From positions 1 to 9,277 of the forward strand of contig VAWY01000225.1 in assembly GCA_005888335.1 (NCBI GenBank): a DNA stretch of 9,277 nucleotides. The letters are read 5' to 3'. The DNA is from Actinomycetota bacterium (lineage in GTDB: Bacteria > Actinomycetota > Thermoleophilia > Solirubrobacterales > Solirubrobacteraceae). The position numbers and the translations under genes are program-made. Under the pieces are notes generated by a model, which made no database searches, had not been told where the DNA came from, and saw only the letters and a program-made list of their open reading frames with translations. This document shows positions 1-5,491 of the stretch, piece after piece; position 1 is the stretch's first letter, and every line of letters starts with the position of its first letter.

Positions 1-186
1 CGGCAACGCCGACGGATCGCGACCCCGCGCGCCGCTGTACATCTTCCAGTCCACCGGGTTGACCCCGGCCGCGCGCACGTCGAGCACAGCCTCGCCCGGA
101 CGAGGCTCGGCGACCTCCTGCTCGACGAGCTCGAGGACCTCCGGCCCGCCGTACCCCGTTGCCAGCACCACCGCCGACCTGCTCAT
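1..186 (-). CDS. MDR-family NADP-dependent quinone oxidoreductase / zinc-type alcohol dehydrogenase-like, N-terminus only
   Basis: This is the first 62 codons of a gene that continues off the left edge, read from ATG at 184-186. The translation starts MSRSAVVLATGYGGPEVLEL and continues through RPGEAVLDVRAAGVNPVDWK. This is the N-terminal GroES-like fold of medium-chain dehydrogenases/reductases: GGPEVL, then PxPGE.x.V.V.A.GVNP.D. GVNPVDWK is typical of the zinc-free quinone oxidoreductase branch, which reduces quinones or enones with NADPH. The Rossmann domain is outside the window, so cofactor choice and substrate cannot be read. No good Shine-Dalgarno lies upstream of the ATG, and no other in-frame start fits better. 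The family call is strong; the exact substrate is unknown. Confidence 0.85.
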   Translation of the reverse strand, partial: MSRSAVVLATGYGGPEVLELVEQEVAEPRPGEAVLDVRAAGVNPVDWKMYSGARGRDPSALP

Positions 187-450
187 GCGGATCACGCTAT
201 CCGTGCGACGCACCCTCGCTCATGCCGCCGCCGGACCGACAGCGGACGACAGGCGAGTTGACCGCCTGAACGCGGCTGTCTTCGCAGACGCCGACGCGGG
301 CAGCAGGCAACTCCAAGCGAGAAGCCGCTCGTTCCCGCGCGAAGCGACATTCCTGTCCGCCGCTGTCGCGGCCCGGCGTTGGGTTACCGGTCGGCGAGAC
401 TCATCGGAGCGCGGCTGGGCGGGCCGACTCAGCCGTCCCGGCGCGCCGAC
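187..450. other. Intergenic spacer, no gene seen
   Basis: This spacer lies upstream of the oxidoreductase and downstream of the PH-like gene, both on the minus strand. Open frames across it are rich in Arg, Ser and Pro and look like GC-rich artefacts. It presumably holds the oxidoreductase promoter, but I could not pick a convincing -35/-10 pair. Confidence 0.4.
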
Positions 451-810
451 TCAACCCGCGCGCGCGGCGTCGGGGTCCTCGACCCCGAGCACGAGCCGCC
501 GGTAGCGAACGGCGCCCGGTTCCAAGTCGACGACCACGGCGCGCTGGCCTCGGTGAAGGCAGCAGAACGTCCACCCCCTGCTCTTCGACCAGTAGGACCC
601 GGCGGCGATCACGCCCGGGAAAGCCGATCCTGGCAAACGCAGCCCGAGCTCTCTCCTGCTTGCCCCCAGCCATGGCGAGGCGTCGTCGGCCACGCGCACC
701 TCGCTCACAGCGCTGAGCGGAACATCGAGCCCGCGCTTGAGAGCCCAGACCGCGTCGCTGCCCTTCAGCCGCACCCGCAGGCACTCGTCTGACACGGTGA
801 CATTGACCAT
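451..810 (-). CDS. Small PH-like (bacterial pleckstrin-homology-type) hypothetical protein, 119 aa
   Basis: The function is unknown. The protein alternates short beta strands with turns: a VTVSDECLRVRL opening, a W in VWALKRGLDVPLSAVSEVRV (residues 21-40), then PGSAFPGVIAAGSYW (60-74), WTFCCLHRGQRAVVVDL (80-96) and an acidic end LGVEDPDAARAG. The order resembles small actinobacterial proteins with a bacterial PH-like barrel, in which a PG...GxY/W segment is followed by an aromatic strand and a VVVDLE strand. There is no signal peptide or membrane segment, so it is probably cytoplasmic. The ATG at 808-810 is preceded by AGGAT about ten bases upstream. A perfect 8-bp inverted repeat with a 3-base loop (470-488) falls in the last codons and could act as an RNA hairpin. 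The gene looks real; the fold assignment is by resemblance. Confidence 0.7.
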   Translation of the reverse strand: MVNVTVSDECLRVRLKGSDAVWALKRGLDVPLSAVSEVRVADDASPWLGASRRELGLRLPGSAFPGVIAAGSYWSKSRGWTFCCLHRGQRAVVVDLEPGAVRYRRLVLGVEDPDAARAG

Positions 811-1165
811 GGCCGGCCCGATCCTACCCGCGCCGCTCCACGCGATTGCCCGGCCAGCGCTTCGACGTTGCCGGCTTGCCCGACCTCGCCGCGTTGATCC
901 GCCTCGCCGGCGAAGCTCCTCGGGTCAACGACCGGCGAGGCTCGGGCGTGCCGGGGCACCCGGCACGGCGCGTTCCGTGGGATTCGGTGGCGACGGCCGC
1001 CTCTCGCGCAAACGAGCAGTGGGCAGCTTCGGGGTTGCGGTCGTCGGTACCGTCGCCGGTGAGGTTGGTGAGACGTTCGTGGCGATGCACGAGGTGGTGG
1101 GCGACCAGTCGCCATCCAAGTGAGGGCTGGTGCACCGCGGAGGCCTCAGGTCACCTACGCCCGTG
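811..1165. other. About 355 bp between divergent genes, no gene assigned
   Basis: This lies between the start of the PH-like gene (minus) and the methyltransferase (plus). One plus-strand frame ending at 1123 has a smooth stretch, GVAVVGTVAGEVGETFVAMH, that could be a decayed C-terminus, but it has no recognisable domain or start. A minus-strand frame over 824-1135 is equally unconvincing. It must contain the two divergent promoters, which I could not place. Confidence 0.4.
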
Positions 1166-1879
1166 ATGGACGGGTGGCTCATTCCTCCGCCGAGCCCGCC
1201 GGTCAAGAGCGACCAGGACCTCAGACGGGAGCGCGAGGAGAAGGTCGCGGAGCTCAAGCGGCGCGGGCTCCTTCGTTCCGAGCGGCTCCGCGTGGCGATG
1301 CTCACCGTGCGTCGCGAGGACTTCATTCCGGCTGCCTACCGCGACCACGCCTACGAAGAGATCCCCTTGCCTCTCCCGGGCGGGCGAGCGACGATCTCGT
1401 GCCCGCACAGCTATCCGCTGTTCTACGAGCCGCTCGGCCTCGGAGAGGGCCACCGGTTCCTCGAGGTCGGGGTCGGGTCCGGCTACGGCACGTCCCTGGC
1501 GCGAGAGGTGGTGGGTCGCGAGGGCCTTGTCGTGGCCATCGACATCGACGCCACGACGCTCGCGTTCGCCCGGACGAACCTCGAGCGGGCGGGCTACACC
1601 GACGTGGTCCTCGTTCACGGCGACGGTGGACTCGGCGTCCCGGAGCACGCCCCCTACGATCGGATCTGCGTCACGGCGGCCTGCCCCGATGTTCCGCGGC
1701 CGCTGATCGATCAGCTCGCCGTGCGCGGCCGGCTGATCGCGCCCGTCATCGACGGTACGCGCCAGCAACTGACGCTTCTCGAGAGGACGGTCGACGGCCT
1801 CAGCCGCGAGGGGCTCGTGGACGTGTTGTACGTGTCGCTGCAAGGACGGTACGGCGTCGGCACCGATCCGCACAGCTGA
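1166..1879 (+). CDS. pcm: Protein-L-isoaspartate O-methyltransferase (PCMT) family protein
   Basis: This SAM-dependent methyltransferase probably carboxyl-methylates isoaspartate in damaged proteins as a cytoplasmic repair enzyme. The 237-residue product has the family layout: a charged N-terminal helix (DLRREREEKVAELKRRGLL), REDFIP (51-55), a TISCPHSY segment (76-83) matching the TIS substrate-site motif, SAM motif I FLEVGVGSGYG (98-108), an acidic strand VVAIDID (122-128), HGDGGLG (151-157) and YDRICVTAACPDVPRPLIDQL (from 164) followed by GRLIAPV. The Gln usual before TIS is Ala here, and the usual HMxA after it is HSYPLF, so specificity may differ. An in-frame GTG at 1130 would add 12 residues; I prefer the ATG because the extension is low-complexity. 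Neither start has a strong Shine-Dalgarno. The next gene begins 21 bp downstream on the same strand, so the two are probably cotranscribed. Confidence 0.85.
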   Translation: MDGWLIPPPSPPVKSDQDLRREREEKVAELKRRGLLRSERLRVAMLTVRREDFIPAAYRDHAYEEIPLPLPGGRATISCPHSYPLFYEPLGLGEGHRFLEVGVGSGYGTSLAREVVGREGLVVAIDIDATTLAFARTNLERAGYTDVVLVHGDGGLGVPEHAPYDRICVTAACPDVPRPLIDQLAVRGRLIAPVIDGTRQQLTLLERTVDGLSREGLVDVLYVSLQGRYGVGTDPHS

Positions 1880-1900
1880 GCCGAACGCGACACTTGGGCC

Positions 1901-2746
1901 GTGGAGAACGCCGAGATCGCCGACCGTTTGGACGCGTTCGCGTCGCTGCTCGAGCTCGGTGACGCGAACCCGTACACGGTTCGCGCGTACCGCCGCGCCG
2001 CCGAGACGGTCCGCGGTGCGGTGCTGCCGGTGGCCAAGCTGGTGCGGGCGGGGCGTGTGCGCGAGCTGCGCGGGATCGGGCCGGGGATCGAGGCGCGGCT
2101 GCGCGAGCTCGTCGAGACGGGCGCGATTGCCGAGCTGGCCGAGCTCGAGCGTGAGCTCGCGCCCGATCTGGTCGGCCTGGGCCGCTACCTCGGTCTCGGC
2201 GCGAAGCGTTCGCTCCAGCTCGCCCGCGCGCTCGGTGTCCGCACGGCCGACGAGCTTCGCGAGGCGGCGGCGTCGGGCCGGCTTCGGACCGCTCCTGGCA
2301 TCGGGCCGAGGACCGAGGCGCGGCTCCTGGAGGCGCTCGCCCGCGAGGGCGAACCGCGACCGCCGCGCGGGCTGCTGCTCCACCGCGCCGGGGAGCTCGT
2401 CGGAGGCGTGGCGGCGGCCCTCGACGGCGAGGTGGCGGGCGATGTGCGGCGGTGGCGCGACTCGTGCGAGCGGTTGGCGGTCGTCTGCGCCGCGCCGGAT
2501 CCTCAGCCGGCGCTGGATCGCTTCGCCGGTCTGCCGCAGATCGTGGCGCTGGTCGAGCAGGACGCGCGGCGTCGTCCGGCAAAGTCGCGACGCTGCTGTT
2601 CGCGCAATCCAGCACTCTCATCGCGGCGATCGACATCATCGAGCCCGCGCTTCCGGTCCTCGTCCCGAAGCGATACCGGGGAGCGCGATGCGCGGTCGTC
2701 TGCCACGCGCGCTGGGACTGACCTCGGCTCCTCCGCAGTTAGTTGA
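1901..2746 (+). pseudogene. Truncated PolX-type helix-hairpin-helix protein (PolX N-terminal region)
   Basis: Residues 1-223 resemble the N-terminal half of bacterial family X DNA polymerase (PolX). They include the 8-kDa-like helical domain with NPYTVRAYRRAAETVR (23-38), an HhH motif LRGIGPGIEARLREL (56-70), a second HhH APGIGPRTEARLLEAL (131-146) and the start of the palm (EVAGDVRRWRDSCERLAVV, 177-195). In active PolX the palm carries GS..RR followed by a DxD metal-binding pair; here that stretch reads DVRRWRDSCERLAVV, so the aspartate pair is absent. Homology stops near 2572. The remaining residues are Ser/Arg-rich frame noise, and the rest of the palm and the PHP exonuclease domain are missing. 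The start is GTG 1901, with no clear Shine-Dalgarno. The remnant might still bind DNA through its HhH motifs. The 3' end runs into the convergent STAS gene. Confidence 0.7.
2573..2738. other. Junction segment after the PolX-like homology ends
   Basis: In the PolX frame this is low-complexity. The plus-strand frame ending with a stop near 2721 reads KVATLLFAQSSTLIAAIDII and onward, which looks protein-like but matches no family I recognise and has no start of its own. It could be the tail of another gene joined to PolX by a deletion. No IS end or direct repeat is visible at the break. Confidence 0.35.
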
Positions 2747-3051
2747 ACGGGGCCTCGACTACGTCGAGCATCCGCAGCAATCCTGTGATCTCTAGAACCC
2801 GATGCGCGTCGAGGCCATCGACGACGGTCATACGGCGGCCTTCGGTGGACGCCTGCAACTGTGCGCGCACGAGCAGTGTTGCACCGGCCGCGCCCATGAA
2901 GGTCACGTCGCTGAGGTCAATCACCAGGCAGGGGTGACCGTCGCGTTCCGCAGCGAGACGCCGCTCCGTCTCGCGCGCCGTCCACAGGTCCACGTCCCCG
3001 TGGACTGCGAGCCGCAGGCAGGGTCAGCCGGAAGGGCTCGCTAGCTGTCAT
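2739..3051 (-). pseudogene. STAS-domain (anti-sigma factor antagonist-like) protein with 5' frameshift
   Basis: The continuous frame from 3023 down to 2739 reads LRLAVHGDVDLWTARETERR, then VIDLSDVTFMGAAGATLLVR and an end RVLEITGLLRMLDVVEAP. That is a STAS domain, the fold of SpoIIAA/RsbV antagonists that bind anti-sigma kinases. Serine-phosphorylated members have DSSG after the FM/FI strand; here it is GAAG, so the phosphorylated Ser is absent. The frame has a stop at 3024-3026, yet directly upstream in another frame lies ATG 3051 with MTASEPFRLTL, a normal STAS start. Removing one base around 3016-3024 joins the two into a protein of about 103 residues. Without the shift, translation would start at GTG 2993 and lose the first beta strand. 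It is downstream of, and in the same direction as, two other small minus-strand genes. Confidence 0.65.
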
Positions 3052-3173
3052 GCGTGCATCGCCTGGACTCTCGTTCCACGCTACTCCTCCCAGTCCGAGC
3101 CTGCTCGACGTGCCAAGCGCTCGCGGCGCAAAGCGTTACCGCCTTCCATGCCCGGTCGTGTCCGAGGCAGAAG

Positions 3174-3409
3174 TCAGCGGCGTGCTTCGATGTGGGCGCG
3201 AGCCCGTCGTGCTGCCTCACGAGCCTGGTCAGCTACGAGCCGCTCCTGGCCGCCGCATCGTGTCGCCCGGGCTGCTCCTCTCGCTCGGCGCGATGTTCAG
3301 CGAGGGCGGCGCTGTATTCAAGGGCCTGGGCCGTCCGCTCGTAGGTCGCTGACAGGCGCTCGGCGGCCTCCCTTACCTGCCTTTGCGGCGCTTCTGACGC
3401 GCGCTCCAC
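3174..3409 (-). pseudogene. Small helical (coiled-coil) actinobacterial protein with internal frameshift
   Basis: From GTG 3409 the frame reads VERASEAPQRQVREAAERL, then SATYERTAQALEYSAALAEH and RAEREEQPGRHDAAARSGS, stopping at 3233-3235. A one-base shift near 3245-3255 continues into QERLVADQAREAARRARAHI and EARR, ending at 3174. Joined, this gives about 78 residues of long amphipathic helix. It resembles small actinobacterial proteins with the pattern ERTA.ALE.SA.LAE.HAER ending in AREAARRAR. The arrangement implies loss of one base. No function is known. Both halves have coherent helical character and GC-rich third positions, which argues for a real gene that is either recently broken or mis-sequenced. 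The start is weakly supported, with AAGG very close to the GTG. Confidence 0.55.
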
Positions 3410-3418
3410 GACCTTCGC

Positions 3419-3440
3419 CTACCCAGGGATGCTTGGGTAG
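3419..3440. repeat. Perfect 7-bp inverted repeat upstream of the small helical gene
   Basis: CTACCCA (3419-3425) and TGGGTAG (3434-3440) are separated by 8 bases. The structure sits 10 bp upstream of GTG 3409 and downstream of the next minus-strand gene. It could be an operator or an intercistronic hairpin. There is no T-run, so it is not a classical intrinsic terminator. Confidence 0.45.
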
Positions 3441-3569
3441 AAGTACGACACCGACCCGCAGTCCGAACCAATACCCCATACCTCCCGCCTTGTGGCGCAG
3501 GTTGCGCCGTCGGTGGCAATCGGGTCTGGGCTGAGCATTCCCGGCCGCAGGTCCAGCGCACTCCCGACA

Positions 3570-3827
3570 CTACTCCGAACTCGGGCATGTCGGTGAGCCG
3601 TGTAAAGGCGAATCACACGCACGTGGTTGGAAGCCTTGCCTCGTGCTGGTCTCGCACTGCGCGTCGAGCTCGCCCGCCGCGTCGCCGCACGCGGTCTCCT
3701 TGACGACCTCCTCGCGATGGAACTTCAGCGCGAGACCCTCGTGCGCGCAATCGATCTGCGCCTGCAATAGGCGCAGCCGACGCTGGATGTCGGACAGGTC
3801 CCGCCTGATCGACGCCGTGTTGATCAC
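3570..3827 (-). CDS. Small coiled-coil hypothetical protein, 85 aa
   Basis: The product begins VINTASIRRDLSDIQRRLRL and continues LQAQIDCAHEGLALKFHREE and VVKETACGDAAGELDAQCE. The first 45 residues are a heptad-like amphipathic helix; the last 25 are low in structure and rich in Pro, Ser and Cys. I do not recognise a named family. I chose GTG 3827 because GGAG lies eight bases upstream, a clean ribosome binding site, and the helix starts right there. An upstream ATG at 3926 in the same frame would add a basic, non-conserved-looking tail. It is the first of three small minus-strand genes (with 3174-3409 and the STAS gene), which may form one transcript. The final residues could be altered by a shift, since their character changes at about residue 59. 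Confidence 0.6.
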   Translation of the reverse strand: MINTASIRRDLSDIQRRLRLLQAQIDCAHEGLALKFHREEVVKETACGDAAGELDAQCETSTRQGFQPRACDSPLHGSPTCPSSE

Positions 3828-4093
3828 GGCGATTTCTCCAATCCCTTCTCGCAGGGACAGTCGTTCCCGCTCCGCGCGCGCGCGACAGGGAGGATTTCTC
3901 ACCCGCGAGGAGCGAGATGTCAGCATCGGCCGCGGCTGTCCGCCTTACGCCGGCCGGGGTCGAGCTGCGTCGGCGGTTGCGGCCCCGTCGCTCGAGCGGC
4001 GCGCCGGGTTCGCACGGCTACGACCTGCGCCCACGTATGCGACGGCCGGGGCGACGCGGCACGGCGTCGCCGGCTGGGCATCGGGTCCGGTCT
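3828..4093. other. Intergenic region between divergent small genes
   Basis: It contains a (CG)6 alternating tract at 3873-3884. A plus-strand frame from ATG 3917 to 4132 (71 codons) has a reasonable AGGAG just upstream, but its product is Arg/Pro-rich with no recognisable domain. I treat it as leader sequence rather than a gene. Promoters for the minus-strand small genes and the plus-strand Ubl-like gene should be here. Confidence 0.35.
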
Positions 4094-4138
4094 GTCTCCC
4101 TGGCGGGAACCGCCGGGGTCTGCTCCCTGTAGGGAGAC
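4094..4138 (+). promoter_or_regulatory. Structured leader with nested inverted repeats upstream of the Ubl-like gene
   Basis: Three nested or alternative pairings are visible. GTCTCCCT (4094-4101) pairs perfectly with AGGGAGAC (4131-4138). GGCGG (4102-4106) pairs with CCGCC (4110-4114). CTCCCTGTAGGGAG (4123-4136) is itself a near-continuous palindrome that competes for the same 3' arm. This could be an operator for a dimeric repressor or a switchable RNA leader. The position, 28 bp before the start codon, favours control of the gene at 4166. Confidence 0.45.
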
Positions 4139-4141
4139 GAG

Positions 4142-4165
4142 GGGTTAGCGACCAGGAGGTAACCC
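4142..4165 (+). promoter_or_regulatory. Shine-Dalgarno presented in a hairpin loop
   Basis: GGGTTA (4142-4147) and TAACCC (4160-4165) form a perfect 6-bp stem around a 12-base loop containing AGGAGG (4154-4159). GTG 4166 follows immediately. The AGGAGG is six bases from the start codon, the best ribosome binding site in the window. Its display in a loop suggests constitutive access or translational control. Confidence 0.55.
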
Positions 4166-4324
4166 GTGGGCCAGGCCGATCAGAACATCGAGATCATCGT
4201 GGTCGTCTCGGGCCAGTCCGAGCGTCTTCGCGTGAACATCCATCAGACGCTCGAGCATCTCGCTCGAAGACGTAAGAAGGTCGTCACGGCTCGTGACGGC
4301 GCGCTCATGACGGCGCGCTCGTGA
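4166..4324 (+). CDS. Ubiquitin-like (DUF2604-type beta-grasp) mini-protein, apparently truncated
   Basis: The 52-residue product starts from GTG after a perfect AGGAGG. Its first 35 residues read VGQADQNIEIIVVVSGQSER and LRVNIHQTLEHLARR. This matches the beta1-beta2-helix opening of the small ubiquitin-like proteins I associate with DUF2604/multiubiquitin families, in which a VVVSG strand is followed by a .. VN..QT.EHL.RE helix start. Those proteins normally run to about 80 residues, with a W.L.D...L strand and often a Gly-ending tail. Here the helix is followed by a basic stretch RRKKVVTARDGAL, and the frame enters 14-bp repeats that supply the TGA. No continuation is visible in other frames. 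The gene may be a truncated Ubl or a mini-protein kept in this form. Neither E1/E2-like nor JAB genes are present nearby. The family call is from memory of the pattern. Confidence 0.5.
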   Translation: MGQADQNIEIIVVVSGQSERLRVNIHQTLEHLARRRKKVVTARDGALMTARS

Positions 4325-4360
4325 CGGCGCGCTCGTGACGGCGCGCTCATGACGGCGCGG
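4294..4360. repeat. 14-bp tandem repeat, four full copies plus a partial
   Basis: The unit TGACGGCGCGCTCR occurs at 4294-4307, 4308-4321, 4322-4335 and 4336-4349. An 11-base partial copy follows at 4350-4360. Copies differ only in the last base (A or G). Because 14 is not a multiple of three, each added copy shifts the frame; the TGA of the third copy ends the Ubl-like frame. It looks like recent slippage duplication. Confidence 0.9.
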
Positions 4361-4675
4361 CTCCGGGGCGGTGCAGCCTGCCGCCTGCACGCGCTCTCGT
4401 TGTTCGTCCCAAGCGGGCGCGCGCTGGGCGCTGGGGGCGGCGCTCGCGTGTTCGGGCAGAGCGGAAGCGCGGGTCACGAGACTCGCGCGCGATGTCGGTT
4501 CCGGTCGTCGGCGATAGCGGGTCGCCGGGACGTGGCCGCAGCTCGGGTGTGGCTCGATCGGTTCGAGCGGCGGCGTGGCCAGGCGCAATGCGTTGGCGGT
4601 GGCGTGCGTCGCGGGGAGCCGGTTGGCGGCGCGTGGTGAGCCCGTCGGGGATGGGCGGTCCGGGGGGGCTATCGT
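4361..4675. other. Gap without a recognisable gene
   Basis: About 315 bp of very GC-rich sequence follows the repeats. Open frames on both strands give Arg/Ala/Gly-rich products without domains, strands or a ribosome binding site. It may once have held the rest of the Ubl-like gene or a downstream partner, but nothing confirms this. Confidence 0.5.
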
Positions 4676-4692
4676 CCGGCTCTCCGGTTTTT
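4676..4692 (+). terminator. Weak hairpin plus T-run before the CmoB-like gene
   Basis: CCGG-CTCT-CCGG (4676-4687) is followed by TTTTT (4688-4692). The stem is only 4 bp, so it is a weak intrinsic terminator candidate, but this is one of few T-runs in the region and it separates the decayed zone from the next gene. Confidence 0.3.
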
Positions 4693-4714
4693 CGCTTCTC
4701 AGCAGGTGACTTCT

Positions 4715-5491
4715 ATGCCCGAGGATCTGGAACCCGTCCCCGAGACCACCGCCGCGGAGCGGGCGGTCGCGGACCTCTTGCCGATCGACGCCGGGCGGGA
4801 GGAGGCGCGCGCCGCGCTGGGGCGCGTGCCGCTGTGGTTCCACACGTTCTCGCTCAACGGCGCCGGCGTGTACACGCCGGGCATCGCCCGGGATCACCGC
4901 TACCGTCTGCGCGCGATACCGGAGGACCTCAGCGGCGCGCGCGTGCTCGACGTGGGCACGTTCGACGGGTTCTACGCCTTCCTGGCCGAGCGTCGCGGGG
5001 CCGTCCGCGTCGTGGCGGTGGACAACGAGCAGTACGTCGCCTGGATCGCGAGCCGCTTCGGAATTCACCTCGAGCCCGGCGTCGGGTTTCGGGCGATCGC
5101 CGAGCTTCTGCGCTCCGGGGTCGACTACCGCCGGCTGGACGCGCTCGATGTCGAGCGCCTTGGGGAGACTTTCGACGTCGTCTTCTGTTTCGGCATCCTG
5201 CACCGCGTCGAGGCGCCGCTTACGCTCGTGCGCGTGTTGGGCGAGTGTCTTGCGCCCGCCGGGCGGATCATCCTCGAGACCTATGGCGTGCGCGGCGAGC
5301 GGAACGACCCGTGCGTGCTCGTGCACGAGCACGGCGACGTATACGCGCGCGATGACGCCGTCTACTGGGGCTTTAGCCCGTCGAGCCTCGATCGTCTGGG
5401 CCGGCTCGCCGGCCTGCGCGGTTTCGAGCTGGTGGACGCGCCCGAGATCGCGGGCCACCCGCGGATCATCGGCACACTCCAGAAGGGCTGA
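4715..5491 (+). CDS. CmoB-like (DUF1698 family) SAM-dependent methyltransferase
   Basis: The 258-residue protein has WFHTFSL (41-47), a VYTPGI..DHRYRL segment (52-65), SAM motif I VLDVGTFDGFYAF (77-89), an acidic strand end VVAVDNEQY (99-107), motif II FDVVFCFGILHRVEAPL (153-169) and GRIILETYGVRG (183-194), ending in a FELVDAPE strand. This order matches the DUF1698 group related to CmoB, which finishes the wobble uridine modification cmo5U34 in tRNA. Many actinobacterial members are only CmoB-like, with unknown substrates such as small molecules or sugars. No CmoA partner is in the window, so tRNA modification is not established. ATG 4715 is chosen over GTG 4706 because AGGTGA sits at the right distance upstream. 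It is convergent with the GDPD gene, with no bases between the stop codons. Confidence 0.8.
   Translation: MPEDLEPVPETTAAERAVADLLPIDAGREEARAALGRVPLWFHTFSLNGAGVYTPGIARDHRYRLRAIPEDLSGARVLDVGTFDGFYAFLAERRGAVRVVAVDNEQYVAWIASRFGIHLEPGVGFRAIAELLRSGVDYRRLDALDVERLGETFDVVFCFGILHRVEAPLTLVRVLGECLAPAGRIILETYGVRGERNDPCVLVHEHGDVYARDDAVYWGFSPSSLDRLGRLAGLRGFELVDAPEIAGHPRIIGTLQKG

Noticed and set aside
470..488. Perfect 8-bp hairpin as a terminator for the PH-like gene.
   Set aside because: It lies within the last codons, has no T-run, and may only reflect codon usage; noted under the gene instead.
1151..2383. A 410-codon minus-strand open frame.
   Set aside because: It is antisense to the methyltransferase and PolX-like gene and is Arg/Glu/Pro-rich without domains, a typical shadow of high-GC coding sequence.
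3373..3622. Minus-strand frames with RVRSSVGSALDL, reminiscent of spurious ORFs over tRNA genes.
   Set aside because: I could not fold a tRNA with acceptor, anticodon and TpsiC arms here.
3917..4132. A 71-codon plus-strand frame with AGGAG before its ATG.
   Set aside because: The product is Arg/Pro/Gly-rich with no domain, and it overlaps the structured leader of the next gene.
4145..5458. A 437-codon minus-strand open frame.
   Set aside because: It covers the CmoB-like gene in antisense and then the repeat-rich gap; the translation has no recognisable domain.
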